From: Paenibacillus oceani
GTDB lineage: Bacteria; Bacillota; Bacilli; Paenibacillales; NBRC-103111
Direction: 5' to 3'
Length of the DNA stretch: 64,000 nucleotides
NCBI RefSeq assembly: GCF_014705615.1
Contig: NZ_JACXJA010000019.1
Location: 62,001-126,000 of the forward strand
In this document: in pieces, positions 16,380 to 25,148 of the stretch
Numbering within the stretch: position 1 is the stretch's first letter
How the letters are laid out: each line of letters opens with the position of its first letter
The notes under the pieces: generated by a model
Seen by the model: only the letters and a program-made list of their open reading frames with translations
Told to the model about the DNA's origin: nothing
Database searches by the model: none
Program-made: the position numbers and the translations under genes

Positions 16380-18623
16380 ATGAAAGAAAAAGCCAAATTT
16401 AACAGTCGGATTAAGGGTTCCATGTTCAAAAAGCTGTCCGTCCTTTCACTCAGTTTTGCTATCGTAACGGGTGGCGCGGGAACTGCACAGGCCTACGGAT
16501 CATTCTCCGATGTGTCGGCAGATTCATGGGCATACAAGTACATAACCAAAATTGCCGCACTCGGGATTGCGGAAGGCGACGATGCGGGGAATTTCAATGC
16601 GGAAGCCCCTATCTCCCATCAGGAGGCCGTCATTATGGCGCTCCGATTCATGGGGTATGATCAGGTTCCGGACGCGAACGGCAATGACTCGTTCCCTCAT
16701 AAGGCGGATGAGTGGGCTGACGATTGGGCGGAATTTGCCGCTTCCGCCGGGCTTCTTGTGGCTTCGGAAGAGAATGAAACCGGTTATTGGGGACGCGAAC
16801 AGGCTTCACGCGAATGGATTGTCAAGCTGGTTATTCGCGTCTTGGGCGAGCAGCAAACAGCCGATACGCTGGCCGCATCCCCGACCCGTTTCGCTGACGA
16901 CAACGAAATCTCGGCACAGTCCAGAGGGTATATCAATGCCGCTTATCAAATGGATATCATAGGCGGATTTCCGGACGGAACGTTTCAGCCGCAGGCAATG
17001 GTAACGCGTGCGCAGATGGCGGCGATCCTCGGCAATGCGGAGAAACTAATGGCACAACCGGCCAATCGGGCAATACGCGGCAAAGTGATCGGCTATTCTC
17101 CGAAAGAGATCGAAGTGATTTCGAGCGGTGGAGCGGCCGAAGCGTATACACTGAGCCCGAATGCCGTCATCTACGGCTCCGAAGGTTTAGGAAGCGAGCC
17201 TCACATCGGCGAGAACGTGCTCGTTATTCACAATAATGGGTTAGCTTATTTCGTGGAAGCCTCCGCCGTATCCGAAGAGGCTTTGCCGCGCTTGCCAGGT
17301 CCTCAAGGCCCGAAGGGGTCTCAAGGCGACAAGGGAGATAAAGGCGAGCAAGGCGAAAAGGGGGACAAGGGCGAGCGAGGAGATAAGGGAGACACGGGGG
17401 ATCAGGGATCTACAGGGCCACAGGGGATTCAGGGTGCCAAAGGTGACAAAGGCGACAAAGGCGATCCAGGCACCGGCTTGATCGGCACTGCAATTTATAA
17501 TGCGGCAAATGCCAGTGGTTACGCTGTGAATCAAGTGATCACTTATCAAGGCGCCACTTATATGGTCACCAACTCTCCGCCGGCCTGGAATCCGGATGTT
17601 TCCTCCGACTACATCGTATTGGCCGCCAAGGGTGATCAGGGAGCTCAAGGAATTCAGGGGATTCAAGGAGTTCAGGGACCTCAAGGAATTCAGGGAGTTC
17701 CTGGAGTCAAGGGCGATCCAGGTGCCGGTTTGAGCGGCACTGCAATTTATAATGCGGCAAATGCCAGTAGTTATGCCGTGAATCAAGTGGTCACTTATCA
17801 AGGCGCCACTTATATGGTCACCAACTCTCCGCCGGCCGGGAATCCGGATGTTTCCTCCGACTACATCATGTTGGCCGCCAAGGGTGATCAGGGAGCTCAA
17901 GGAATTCAGGGGATTCAAGGAGTTCAGGGACCTCAAGGAATTCAGGGAGTTCCTGGAGTCAAGGGCGATCCAGGTGCCGGTTTGAGCGGCACTGCAATTT
18001 ATAATTCGGCAAATGCCAGTAGTTATGCCGTAAATCAAGTGGTCACCTATCAAGGAGCCACTTATATGGTCATCAACTCTCCGCCGGCCGGGAATCCGGA
18101 TGTTTCTTCCGACTACATGGTGTTGGCCGCGAAGGGCGATGCGGGCAGCGGAAGTACGGCGGCCGAAGGCTTCTCGGCCAAACTTACAAATATGAACACG
18201 TCAGCATCAGGCCAATTAACCGGATGGAGCGTAGCGACTCCCAATTATGATGCATCAGGATTTAATGAAGCGACTGGTGACTATATCGTTCCCGCAACAG
18301 GAAAATATGCGATCAAGGCCACTCTAAATTACCAAACGGTGACAGCTGTTACCACAAGTTTGGGAGCAGGCATAGATCCCCGATTCACAATCAAGCAAAA
18401 CGGTACAGACTTGCTATCCGGATATTTGCCGGTCTTGAATGTCAACATTGCGTTGGTCCTAACTCTGAGGAGTGTACTTGGCAGCGGAACGGTTACGTTG
18501 GAAGGCGAAGCCTTGCTGATGGCAGGCGATATGATCAACCTGAACTATGATGCGGACGGAATGAACATTGCTCTTAATGTCGGACCTGTAAACTGGTCCA
18601 TTCGCCAGCTTTCGTCGGAATAA
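16380..18623 (+). CDS. SLH-anchored collagen-like surface protein with three carbohydrate-binding-like inserts and a C1q/BclA-like tip
   Basis: A 747-residue secreted protein. The signal peptide ends near GGAGTAQAYGS. Residues about 38-230 hold three S-layer-homology repeats (FSDVSADSWAYKYITKIAAL, FNAEAPISHQEAVIMALRF, INAAYQMDIIGGFPDGTFQP), which bind cell-wall polymer. Gly-X-Y collagen repeats follow (GPQGPKGSQGDKGDKGEQGE and on). These alternate with three copies of a 50-residue module, YNAANASSYAVNQVVTYQGA then TYMVTNSPPAGNPDVSS, whose spaced aromatics resemble CBM5/12. The last 150 residues (FSAKLTNMNTSASGQLTG, TGDYIVPATGKYAIKATLNY) look like a C1q/TNF-type trimer head as in BclA. ATG 16380 is chosen for TAGGAGGT upstream; an alternative start is ATG 16422. 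It follows the kinase/regulator pair. Confidence 0.88.
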   Translation: MKEKAKFNSRIKGSMFKKLSVLSLSFAIVTGGAGTAQAYGSFSDVSADSWAYKYITKIAALGIAEGDDAGNFNAEAPISHQEAVIMALRFMGYDQVPDANGNDSFPHKADEWADDWAEFAASAGLLVASEENETGYWGREQASREWIVKLVIRVLGEQQTADTLAASPTRFADDNEISAQSRGYINAAYQMDIIGGFPDGTFQPQAMVTRAQMAAILGNAEKLMAQPANRAIRGKVIGYSPKEIEVISSGGAAEAYTLSPNAVIYGSEGLGSEPHIGENVLVIHNNGLAYFVEASAVSEEALPRLPGPQGPKGSQGDKGDKGEQGEKGDKGERGDKGDTGDQGSTGPQGIQGAKGDKGDKGDPGTGLIGTAIYNAANASGYAVNQVITYQGATYMVTNSPPAWNPDVSSDYIVLAAKGDQGAQGIQGIQGVQGPQGIQGVPGVKGDPGAGLSGTAIYNAANASSYAVNQVVTYQGATYMVTNSPPAGNPDVSSDYIMLAAKGDQGAQGIQGIQGVQGPQGIQGVPGVKGDPGAGLSGTAIYNSANASSYAVNQVVTYQGATYMVINSPPAGNPDVSSDYMVLAAKGDAGSGSTAAEGFSAKLTNMNTSASGQLTGWSVATPNYDASGFNEATGDYIVPATGKYAIKATLNYQTVTAVTTSLGAGIDPRFTIKQNGTDLLSGYLPVLNVNIALVLTLRSVLGSGTVTLEGEALLMAGDMINLNYDADGMNIALNVGPVNWSIRQLSSE
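17484..18137 (+). repeat. 252-bp in-gene tandem repeat, two full units and one partial
   Basis: Units begin at 17484, 17736 and 17988, exactly 252 bp (84 codons) apart. Each codes for one carbohydrate-binding-like module plus a collagen stretch. The collagen half is identical at DNA level between units 1 and 2 (17629-17735 and 17881-17987). The third unit stops after the module. Confidence 0.95.
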
Positions 18624-18756
18624 CGAGATTATCCGGATCGGAAGGGCCGATATGCTTGAGCGGGCTCATTGGTCAGGCCCGGTCCCAAAGACCGCACACT
18701 TTTTTAACATAATGTGTTATGACCTATATCCATTCGTTTAAGGGAGGCTGACAACG

Positions 18757-20628
18757 GTGAATCTATTGAAGCACAGAAGGAAGCTTTCCATGGTCCTGAG
18801 TGTCGGCTTGCTTGCACTATTATTCATTCCGTTTCAAGTCTCGAGGGAGATTGCGGCCATAGGGCCCGATCTGGCCGTCGTCGCTTCCACACCGGAAATG
18901 CAAGCAGGCGGTGTTTCGACCGAATCTCATATGACCCTTGTGTTTAATCAAGCGCTCCATAACGAACCTGTGCTCGAGTTTCTGACATTGGAGGAAGTGA
19001 ACGGCAGCCGGGTCAGTGTCACGGCGTCGGTGTACGCGAATGTGATGGATATCTTTCCCATAACGGCACTAAAATCAGGCACGTCCTATAGGTTATCGGT
19101 CGCCCCGGGGAGTATAACAAGCCTTGCGGGCGAAACGCTGCCGCACGCTTTCGGGCTGGAGTTCGTTACGGAACCGAACCATGCGCCGATGCTGCTCCAT
19201 TCGAACCCCGTTCAGGATCAGAAGAACGTTGCGCCGAACCAGACGATCGAGCTTGTCTTTAATCAAGACGTTGTTGCGGGCGGTCAATATGCGAATATCC
19301 GGCTAAGCCGTGACGATCAATCAATACCGTATGCCGCCCATTTGTCGGGGGCCGCACTTTATATCGATCCGGCAACCGACCTGGAGCCTTCGGTAACATA
19401 TTCGGTCTACTTGCCCCCAGGCAGCGTCATGGGGGTGCTTGGAAGCAAACTTGAACAAGGAACCGGGTTAACCTTTACCGTCTGTTCCTGCAGGCAGAAA
19501 CAGGACAAGCCGGCTAAAATCTCTGCAAATACTTTTCACAATGTGCTGCTCGATTCGGACGGAACGCTGCTGGCGTGGGGGCTGAATTCGTTTGGCCAAC
19601 TCGGAAATGGGACTACCGCTTCCAGCCGCACGCCCGTCCGCGTTTTGGACAGCGTCTCGCATCAGCCGTTAAACGACATTAGCGAAGTCGGAGCCGGCTA
19701 TTACTACAGTTTGGCTTTGAAAAAAGACGGGACAGTATGGAGCTGGGGGAACAACGACTACGGACAGTTGGGTGATGGAACAAAGACTTCTCGGTCAGCC
19801 CCCGTTCAAGTTAAAACGGGGCCGTATTCCGGTTTGAGCCATATCGTTGCCATATCGGCGGGAGATTATCATGCCGTCGCGCTGAAGTCGGACGGAACGG
19901 TCTGGGCTTGGGGCTACAACAGCCAGGGTCAGCTAGGAGTCGGAACAACGGAGGACGAATATTATGCCGTTCAGGTTCACGGACCGGGAAATACTGGCGG
20001 CTTGGGTCAGATCGCGGCCGTAGCGGCCGGAGCCTATCATACGGCAGCCTTAAAATCAGACGGAACGGTATGGACTTGGGGTTATAACGAGGTAGGTTCG
20101 CTGGGGAACGGGACCACGGAAAACCAAGCCAGTCCGGTTCAAGTTGTCGGGGCTGACGGACAAGGGGGATTAGGTGGTATCGCAGCCATATCGGCCGGCT
20201 ATCATACAGTAGCGTTAAGCGGCGACGGAACCGTTTGGAGCTGGGGCTATAACAAAGACGGACAGCTTGGCGACGGCACGAGCCGAAATCAGGCGACGCC
20301 GGTACGCGTCCGCAGCGAAACGGGTTCGGGCGAGCTTGGCGATATTGCAATTATATCGGCTGGAGCCTTCCATACGACCGTTCAAAAAAACGACGGCACT
20401 CTCTGGAACTGGGGAAGCAACCAATACGGCCAGTTGGGTGACGGCACCGCCTCAAACCGCAATTTGCCGGCACAGGTGACCGGTATAGGGGCCGCAGAAG
20501 GCGGAAGCGAAGTTGTAGCTTTTGCAAGTGGAGGCTACCATACGATCGGGTTAGTATCGGGCGGAAGAGTGCAAGCTTTGGGAAATAACAGCTACGGGCA
20601 ATGGGGGGACGGCTCCTTGTGGGACTGA
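18757..20628 (+). CDS. Secreted RCC1-type beta-propeller protein with two bacterial Ig-like domains
   Basis: A 623-residue exported protein: signal peptide or anchor at residues 9-30, two Big_5-like Ig domains (about 37-135 and 138-245, each with SNPVQDQKNVAPNQTIELVF-type motifs), then seven RCC1 repeats to the end. The repeats carry the signature WSWGNNDYGQLGDGT in variants (WAWGYNSQGQLGVGT, WNWGSNQYGQLGDGT); seven is the number that closes one propeller. There is no SLH domain or LPXTG, so it is either released or held by its N-terminus. GTG 18757 follows AAGGGAGG. It lies 133 bp after the SLH-collagen gene in the same direction and may be transcribed with it. Ligand unknown. Confidence 0.88.
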   Translation: MNLLKHRRKLSMVLSVGLLALLFIPFQVSREIAAIGPDLAVVASTPEMQAGGVSTESHMTLVFNQALHNEPVLEFLTLEEVNGSRVSVTASVYANVMDIFPITALKSGTSYRLSVAPGSITSLAGETLPHAFGLEFVTEPNHAPMLLHSNPVQDQKNVAPNQTIELVFNQDVVAGGQYANIRLSRDDQSIPYAAHLSGAALYIDPATDLEPSVTYSVYLPPGSVMGVLGSKLEQGTGLTFTVCSCRQKQDKPAKISANTFHNVLLDSDGTLLAWGLNSFGQLGNGTTASSRTPVRVLDSVSHQPLNDISEVGAGYYYSLALKKDGTVWSWGNNDYGQLGDGTKTSRSAPVQVKTGPYSGLSHIVAISAGDYHAVALKSDGTVWAWGYNSQGQLGVGTTEDEYYAVQVHGPGNTGGLGQIAAVAAGAYHTAALKSDGTVWTWGYNEVGSLGNGTTENQASPVQVVGADGQGGLGGIAAISAGYHTVALSGDGTVWSWGYNKDGQLGDGTSRNQATPVRVRSETGSGELGDIAIISAGAFHTTVQKNDGTLWNWGSNQYGQLGDGTASNRNLPAQVTGIGAAEGGSEVVAFASGGYHTIGLVSGGRVQALGNNSYGQWGDGSLWD

Positions 20629-20684
20629 TCGACTTTCGCCCCAAACGCGGCTCATAATTGGTTCGATCCCTATTGGACATTTGG

Positions 20685-20719
20685 ACAGAAAAACCCTTGG
20701 ATATCAAGGGTTTTTCTGT
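20685..20719. terminator. Bidirectional terminator between RCC1 and GNAT genes
   Basis: A perfect 15-bp stem with loop GATAT: ACAGAAAAACCCTTG with CAAGGGTTTTTCTGT. The A and T tracts inside the stem serve both strands, which fits the convergent genes. Confidence 0.88.
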
Positions 20720-20793
20720 ATCATTCGACAAGCACGAAACCAGACGGGCATGAGAGGAATGGGCAGGGTCATGCATCGTGGCAAAGGCTTCGT

Positions 20794-21432
20794 TTAGGAG
20801 CCTTTCTTAATATATGCCATACTATACACGGGTAATCCGCACACCAGTACTTCCTTGTTTAAAGTAAATCCAAATCGCTCATACAAGGTTACATTGTCCG
20901 TGTTTTCGGTATCCAGCGCAACGCCTTGCGACCGGGAGTCGGCCTGTACCTCGGCTAAGAGATGCAGCAGCAAGGCTTTGCCGATTCCTCTGCCCCGAGC
21001 CTCCGGCTCTACCCCAATCAGGATCAGATAACGGTGGGGGAAGGAAGGGGCGATGGAACGGGTGACTCGCATATAAGAATTAAGGAATCCGAATGTTTTG
21101 CCGGGCAATCGGAAGAGCAGAGGGATTGTCCTCCAAGCCAACTGAACCATCTGTCGGATCGGAAGCTTTCCTTCCTGCGGGTTTTCGGCGATATAAAGGC
21201 CCAGCAGGCGATCACCGTCAAAATACCCCCACACGTCTTCATCGAGCAAAAAGCTTTTTTCAAAAAGAAAGGAGACAAAAACGTTCACCCGGCTTCGCGC
21301 TTTGCGATCGACGGACGTATCGCCAAATGCATGGAGGAATAAAGGATCCCGGGCGAACGCTTTGCTCACGAGGGCGACGAATAAAGGTTTGTCGGCGTAC
21401 GTCAGCTTCGAGATCCGGAAAGAGGCGCTCAT
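20794..21432 (-). CDS. GNAT-family N-acetyltransferase
   Basis: A 212-residue cytoplasmic acyl-CoA transferase. The acetyl-CoA pyrophosphate loop is GVEPEARGRGIGKALLLHLL, preceded by the strand RYLILIG and followed by ALDTENTDNVTLYERFGF, all typical of GNAT motifs A and B. ATG 21432 overlaps the stop of the upstream membrane-protein gene as ATGA, so the two are translationally coupled. The group is divergent from a TetR regulator, which probably controls it. Substrate unknown; small molecules such as amines or antibiotics are usual for such TetR-linked pairs. Confidence 0.88.
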   Translation of the reverse strand: MSASFRISKLTYADKPLFVALVSKAFARDPLFLHAFGDTSVDRKARSRVNVFVSFLFEKSFLLDEDVWGYFDGDRLLGLYIAENPQEGKLPIRQMVQLAWRTIPLLFRLPGKTFGFLNSYMRVTRSIAPSFPHRYLILIGVEPEARGRGIGKALLLHLLAEVQADSRSQGVALDTENTDNVTLYERFGFTLNKEVLVCGLPVYSMAYIKKGS

Positions 21433-21998
21433 GCTTTTTTACCGCGGTTCGTTGCGGCTGCTCCATAATGATCGACGGCGAAGCTGAATAACACTTTGAG
21501 CATGAAGAGGCTGCAAGCAATCAGCATATACGGGGGCAATCCGGGCAATAAGGGCATACAGCCCAAGCCGACTGACAAGAGCAAGCCCGCTGCGAAAGGC
21601 TGAGACGGTTTGCCGATCATGGCGTTAACCAGAATCGTTCCAGCGATCGTATAAGCCCACACCGCCGCCGACTGCCAGATGCTGGTCTGGAGCAATAACG
21701 CGACAGCCACGATATGAAAGTGGATCGAGATGAATACGATCCGATTCGTTCGGCGGGCGGCGTAATAATTGCTGGTGGAAGCCGTAAAATTAGCCAGGCA
21801 GCCGGCAAATATATCGAACATCAGCAGTAAAGCCACAATGCAACGCCACAGCGGGAGACGATCCGTCATCTCCGGGAACATCCCATACAAGACGACCGTC
21901 AGCAAGCCGCCGAACAGCAGAATAGCGGTAATGGAGCCGAGCGGCTGTCTCTCCCCAAAAACATCATGCAAAAACGAAGGAATCCGTACGGTTTTCAT
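21429..21998 (-). CDS. Conserved membrane protein, five or six helices, unknown function
   Basis: A 189-residue hydrophobic protein with helices around residues 20-40, 50-70, 88-105, 110-130, 135-150 and 155-175 (for example SITAILLFGGLLTVVLYGMF and MLIACSLFMLKVLFSFAV). I recognise no catalytic motif. ATG 21998 follows GGGAGTGG. It is the first gene of a two-gene operon with the GNAT enzyme and is divergent from the TetR gene. The context suggests a transport or detoxification accessory role, but this is a guess. Confidence 0.75.
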   Translation of the reverse strand: MKTVRIPSFLHDVFGERQPLGSITAILLFGGLLTVVLYGMFPEMTDRLPLWRCIVALLLMFDIFAGCLANFTASTSNYYAARRTNRIVFISIHFHIVAVALLLQTSIWQSAAVWAYTIAGTILVNAMIGKPSQPFAAGLLLSVGLGCMPLLPGLPPYMLIACSLFMLKVLFSFAVDHYGAAATNRGKKA

Positions 21999-22153
21999 GT
22001 CTTTCCACTCCCTGTTCCATAAAGTTTTATAGTTTATATACCAAATGACTACAAAGTGATTATAACTTTAAAAACCTCAAATGACAAATGTTTTATACTT
22101 ATTATGTTGAAATACTCTAAAACTTCGGATACACTTCAAGAGAGGTGGAGTTG

Positions 22154-22753
22154 ATGAACGGTTACGAACGAAGGAAACAGAAAAAAATCGATCAGATCTA
22201 CAACGTCTCCCAGCAGCTTTTCTTTAAGCATGGATTTTCGAAGGTCAGTGTGAATGAAATTGCCCAGATGGCAAACGTTTCTCCGGCTACGATCTACAAC
22301 TACTTTGGAACCAAAGAGCGGCTTTACGCCGATATGCTGATGGATTGGATGGACAAGCAGTTGGAATTGTATGAGGATATTCTCCAATCCGGGCTTTCCT
22401 TTCCCGACAAAACGAAAAAGCTGATGCTGCTGGAGGCCAAAAATTTAAAGATGTTATCCGAGGAGTTTCTGAACGTCCCGTCTTCCGAACTCGGCGGACT
22501 GTCGGAAATGATGGAAAGCTACAGCGGGAATCAGGTGATGCGGTTTTTTATAAAATTTGTCGCCATGGGCAAGCAGGAAGGCTTCATTCATCAGGATCAG
22601 ACCGAGGAGACGACCCTCCTGTATTTTACAATGTTCAAAAAGGAACTGGGACGGCAATGGGAGGCGGGCAATCAGGAGCTCGTACACCGCAGCATGGATG
22701 TTCTTATGGAGTTGTTTTTTTTCGGGCTGGTCGGGCAGGGGCGGGGTTCATAA
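22154..22753 (+). CDS. TetR-family transcriptional regulator
   Basis: The N-terminal 50 residues are a TetR helix-turn-helix (IDQIYNVSQQLFFKHGFSKV, SVNEIAQMANVSPATIYNYF, GTKERLYADML). The remaining 150 residues are a helical ligand/dimerisation domain of no named subtype. ATG 22154 is preferred over GTG 22145 because GAGGTGG lies directly before it; with this start the protein has 199 residues. The 155-bp A/T-rich gap to the divergent operon at 21998 is the likely operator region, though no clean palindrome was found in it. Confidence 0.88.
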   Translation: MNGYERRKQKKIDQIYNVSQQLFFKHGFSKVSVNEIAQMANVSPATIYNYFGTKERLYADMLMDWMDKQLELYEDILQSGLSFPDKTKKLMLLEAKNLKMLSEEFLNVPSSELGGLSEMMESYSGNQVMRFFIKFVAMGKQEGFIHQDQTEETTLLYFTMFKKELGRQWEAGNQELVHRSMDVLMELFFFGLVGQGRGS

Positions 22754-22783
22754 AATCCACTCCTGGAAGCGACATCCTCTTTC

Positions 22784-22812
22784 TTGACACGGCTAAGGAC
22801 GATATTTATACT
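22784..22812 (+). promoter_or_regulatory. Sigma-A promoter of the LacI-family gene
   Basis: TTGACA (22784-22789), 17 nt, TATACT (22807-22812), close to consensus at both boxes with ideal spacing. Confidence 0.85.
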
Positions 22813-22817
22813 TTGGT

Positions 22818-22831
22818 TTTAAACGTTTAAA
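22818..22831. promoter_or_regulatory. LacI-type palindromic operator
   Basis: A perfect 14-bp palindrome, TTTAAACGTTTAAA, with the central CG typical of LacI/PurR sites. It lies 5 bp after the -10 box and over the expected start point, so binding would block initiation. Autorepression by the downstream LacI protein is the simplest reading. Confidence 0.75.
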
Positions 22832-22855
22832 CGAATCGCAAAGGGAGTGGACCGT

Positions 22856-23941
22856 GTGACGGAGCATCGGCAAGCTACCGTGTTTGATGTCGCCAAAGAA
22901 GCGGGCGTATCGACGGCGACCGTCTCCAATGTGCTGAACCGCCGCAACGTTCCGCTTTCGAAAGAGACGATCCGGAAAGTCGAGGAAGCAGCAGCCAGGC
23001 TCGGCTACCGGCGCAACGGGATGGCGGCCTCGCTCAGCCAGCGCAAAACGTACGAGCTCGGCCTGCTGCTGCCGAGCCTCTTCGGCTATTACGGCTTGTT
23101 TGCGGAGCAGATGGAACGGACGGCTTATGCTTACGGCTACCATCTGTCGGTATTTTCAACCGACATGGATTCGAAGATTGAGCGAAGGCTGCTGGAGAAG
23201 CTGCTGGAGCGGCGCGTGGACGGGGTGTTCAGCCATGGGCTGGCGATGTCATCGGATTCGGTACGCAAAATTGTTAACGACGGGACGCCGATCCTTTTTT
23301 TCAATTGCTGGAACGAGGCGAAGGATATGGCGATCGGCACCGTCAATCTGAACGTTTATCAGGCGACTCTCGATGCGGTCGTTCATTTGCGATCCCAAGG
23401 ATGCCGGTCGATTTATTATTACGGCTACCGCAAGGCGTTTGCGACGAACGAGCAGCGGAAGATGGGGTTCTGCGATGGGCTGCGGCTAGTCGGGGAAGGG
23501 CTGCGAAGCGGGATGATCGATGCGGACGATCTGCCGCCCGAATCGCTCCCCGGCTGGCTGGCGGAACAAAGCGCCGGTGCGGAGCCTGCGGGCGTCGTCT
23601 GCTTTGACGACTGGAAGGCTTTCGTTTGTTTGAACCGGCTGATGGAGCACGGTTATGCGGTGCCCGGGCGGTTTAAGGTGGTAGGCATCAATAACGAGTT
23701 TATTGCCGAGCATTCGTACCCCGGCTTGTCTTCCTTCAGCATCCCGTACGAGTTGCATGCGGACATTTCATTCCGCTGGATGCTGACGCATCTGGGGGAA
23801 CAGGCGAAGCTGGCGGCGGACGGTGAGGCGGATTTTCCGCCGCCGCAATCGGGCGGCGTGCTGAAGATTCCACTAACGCTGGTCGAGCGGCTGTCGTCGG
23901 CAAGGTCGGATTCAGGTGCAATCGTCGCCGTGCAAGGATAG
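22856..23941 (+). CDS. LacI-family transcriptional repressor
   Basis: The DNA-binding domain is at residues 5-55: TVFDVAKEAGVSTATVSNVL, NRRNVPLSKETIRKVEEAA. The hinge and periplasmic-binding-like sugar-sensor domain fill the rest (YELGLLLPSLFGYYGLFAEQ, RVDGVFSHGLAMSSD, VVCFDDWKAFVCLNRLMEHG). It has 361 residues from GTG 22856, chosen because AAAGGGAG sits about 9 nt upstream; GTG 22847 would lie inside that site. It has its own strong promoter and an overlapping palindrome. No sugar gene follows directly; targets may be the GH-like or heparinase-like genes nearby or lie elsewhere. Confidence 0.9.
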   Translation: MTEHRQATVFDVAKEAGVSTATVSNVLNRRNVPLSKETIRKVEEAAARLGYRRNGMAASLSQRKTYELGLLLPSLFGYYGLFAEQMERTAYAYGYHLSVFSTDMDSKIERRLLEKLLERRVDGVFSHGLAMSSDSVRKIVNDGTPILFFNCWNEAKDMAIGTVNLNVYQATLDAVVHLRSQGCRSIYYYGYRKAFATNEQRKMGFCDGLRLVGEGLRSGMIDADDLPPESLPGWLAEQSAGAEPAGVVCFDDWKAFVCLNRLMEHGYAVPGRFKVVGINNEFIAEHSYPGLSSFSIPYELHADISFRWMLTHLGEQAKLAADGEADFPPPQSGGVLKIPLTLVERLSSARSDSGAIVAVQG

Positions 23942-23959
23942 TGGGGATCGGGCGTGACT

Positions 23960-24165
23960 CGGATGTTAGAGGAAGCCTGACTTCCTTTATTGGGGTTTTG
24001 CAGCCGCTCGTGGGGGGTTAGCGGAACGATTATTTCCTTTATTTTCATGAAAATGGGTAAATCGGCTCCCAATTGCTTCAGTAACGGAACAAAAACTTCC
24101 TCTAGTGCTCTTTGAAGGCCATATCTCCAAAAATAAAGGAAGTAAAACTTCCGCAAGTCAGCCCA
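23960..24165. repeat. Intergenic repeat-like region with inverted CTTCCTTTATT elements
   Basis: ACTTCCTTTATT (about 23980) and ATTTCCTTTATTTTCATG (about 24030) face AATAAAGGAAGTAAAACTTCC (about 24132), so the outer elements are inverted over about 150 bp. It has no coding potential and sits between convergent genes. It resembles the kind of foldable repeat often seen between Paenibacillus genes, but no second copy was found in this window. Confidence 0.4.
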
Positions 24166-24278
24166 AGGATGCGAGGAGCTTTCTGCGGCAGGCAACAGTG
24201 TTACTCTAACGCCAGCCGTGCTCGTTCTGCTGGCGGTAAACGCCTGCAGGCTATGGATTTGGTTCGCAGCATCGCCAG

Positions 24279-25148
24279 TTATTTAGCAGCCGGCTCCCCT
24301 TTTCCAAGCGTCACGACGACCAACTCCGGCCGATTCCAGATTCTTACCGGAATGATGCTGTTCCCGAGCCCACGGCTTACGATCATCGAAGTGTGGCCCT
24401 CTGTGTGAAGGCCGCTCGTATACCGGGGAAACAGCCCTTGATCGGGAGCGATCAGGCCGCCGACGTACGGAATCCGGAATTGACCGCCGTGGGCATGTCC
24501 GGCGAATACCAGATCGATGCCGGCGTTTGCGTACAGCTGGAGCTTCTCCGGCCGGTGGGACAGCAGCAGCGTGAGAGAGTCCGATTGGTTCGGGCGAAGC
24601 GCCGCCAGCTTCCGCTCCAGCTCGCGATCGCTGACGGACGGTGTGAAGGCAGGATCTTTCAGGCCGAGTAAATCGATCGTACCGCCGTCCTTCGCCAGCT
24701 CGATACGACGATCGTCCATGAGGACAACGCCGGCCCCGAGCAGTCTTTCGGACAGCTCCGCGTACATGCCGGACCATTTCTCGTGGTTGCCTGTGACGTA
24801 ATACGTCGGCGCCAAAGCTGCCGCTTGCTTGATGTAATTCATGGCGGCATCGATATCCGTCCGTTTGCTGTCGATCAAGTCTCCTGTAATAACGATCAGA
24901 TCCGGGCTTGCTCGCTCGGTGGCCCGTACCAGCCGTTTCTGATTGGCGCCGAACGATTTGTTATGCAGATCCGAGACGTGCACGATGGTAAAGTCATCAA
25001 AGGAATCCGGCAGCCCGGGGTGGACATAGCGGATCGCAGTCGTCACGAGGTGGTTGTTCTGCCAATAAATAAAGCCGGATAAGCAGACGGCCGCTACCGC
25101 GATCGCCAGAACGAGCCGCTTCCCGTTTCTTTTTCTTCCCGAAGTCAT
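24279..25148 (-). CDS. Membrane-anchored calcineurin-like metallophosphoesterase
   Basis: A 289-residue protein with one N-terminal helix (about 9-27) and a metallophosphoesterase fold with the full two-metal motif set in order: VHVSDLHNKSFG, VITGDLIDS, YVTGNHEKW, LLSHRP and FAGHAHGGQFRIP. It resembles the YkuE/YaeI group, which cleave lipid-linked phosphoesters at the membrane; the exact substrate cannot be read from sequence. ATG 25148 is favoured because the longer reading frame to 25253 adds a hydrophilic stretch without a convincing ribosome binding site, though the site for 25148 (GCGGGGCTGG) is itself mediocre. It is monocistronic. Confidence 0.88.
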   Translation of the reverse strand: MTSGRKRNGKRLVLAIAVAAVCLSGFIYWQNNHLVTTAIRYVHPGLPDSFDDFTIVHVSDLHNKSFGANQKRLVRATERASPDLIVITGDLIDSKRTDIDAAMNYIKQAAALAPTYYVTGNHEKWSGMYAELSERLLGAGVVLMDDRRIELAKDGGTIDLLGLKDPAFTPSVSDRELERKLAALRPNQSDSLTLLLSHRPEKLQLYANAGIDLVFAGHAHGGQFRIPYVGGLIAPDQGLFPRYTSGLHTEGHTSMIVSRGLGNSIIPVRIWNRPELVVVTLGKGEPAAK

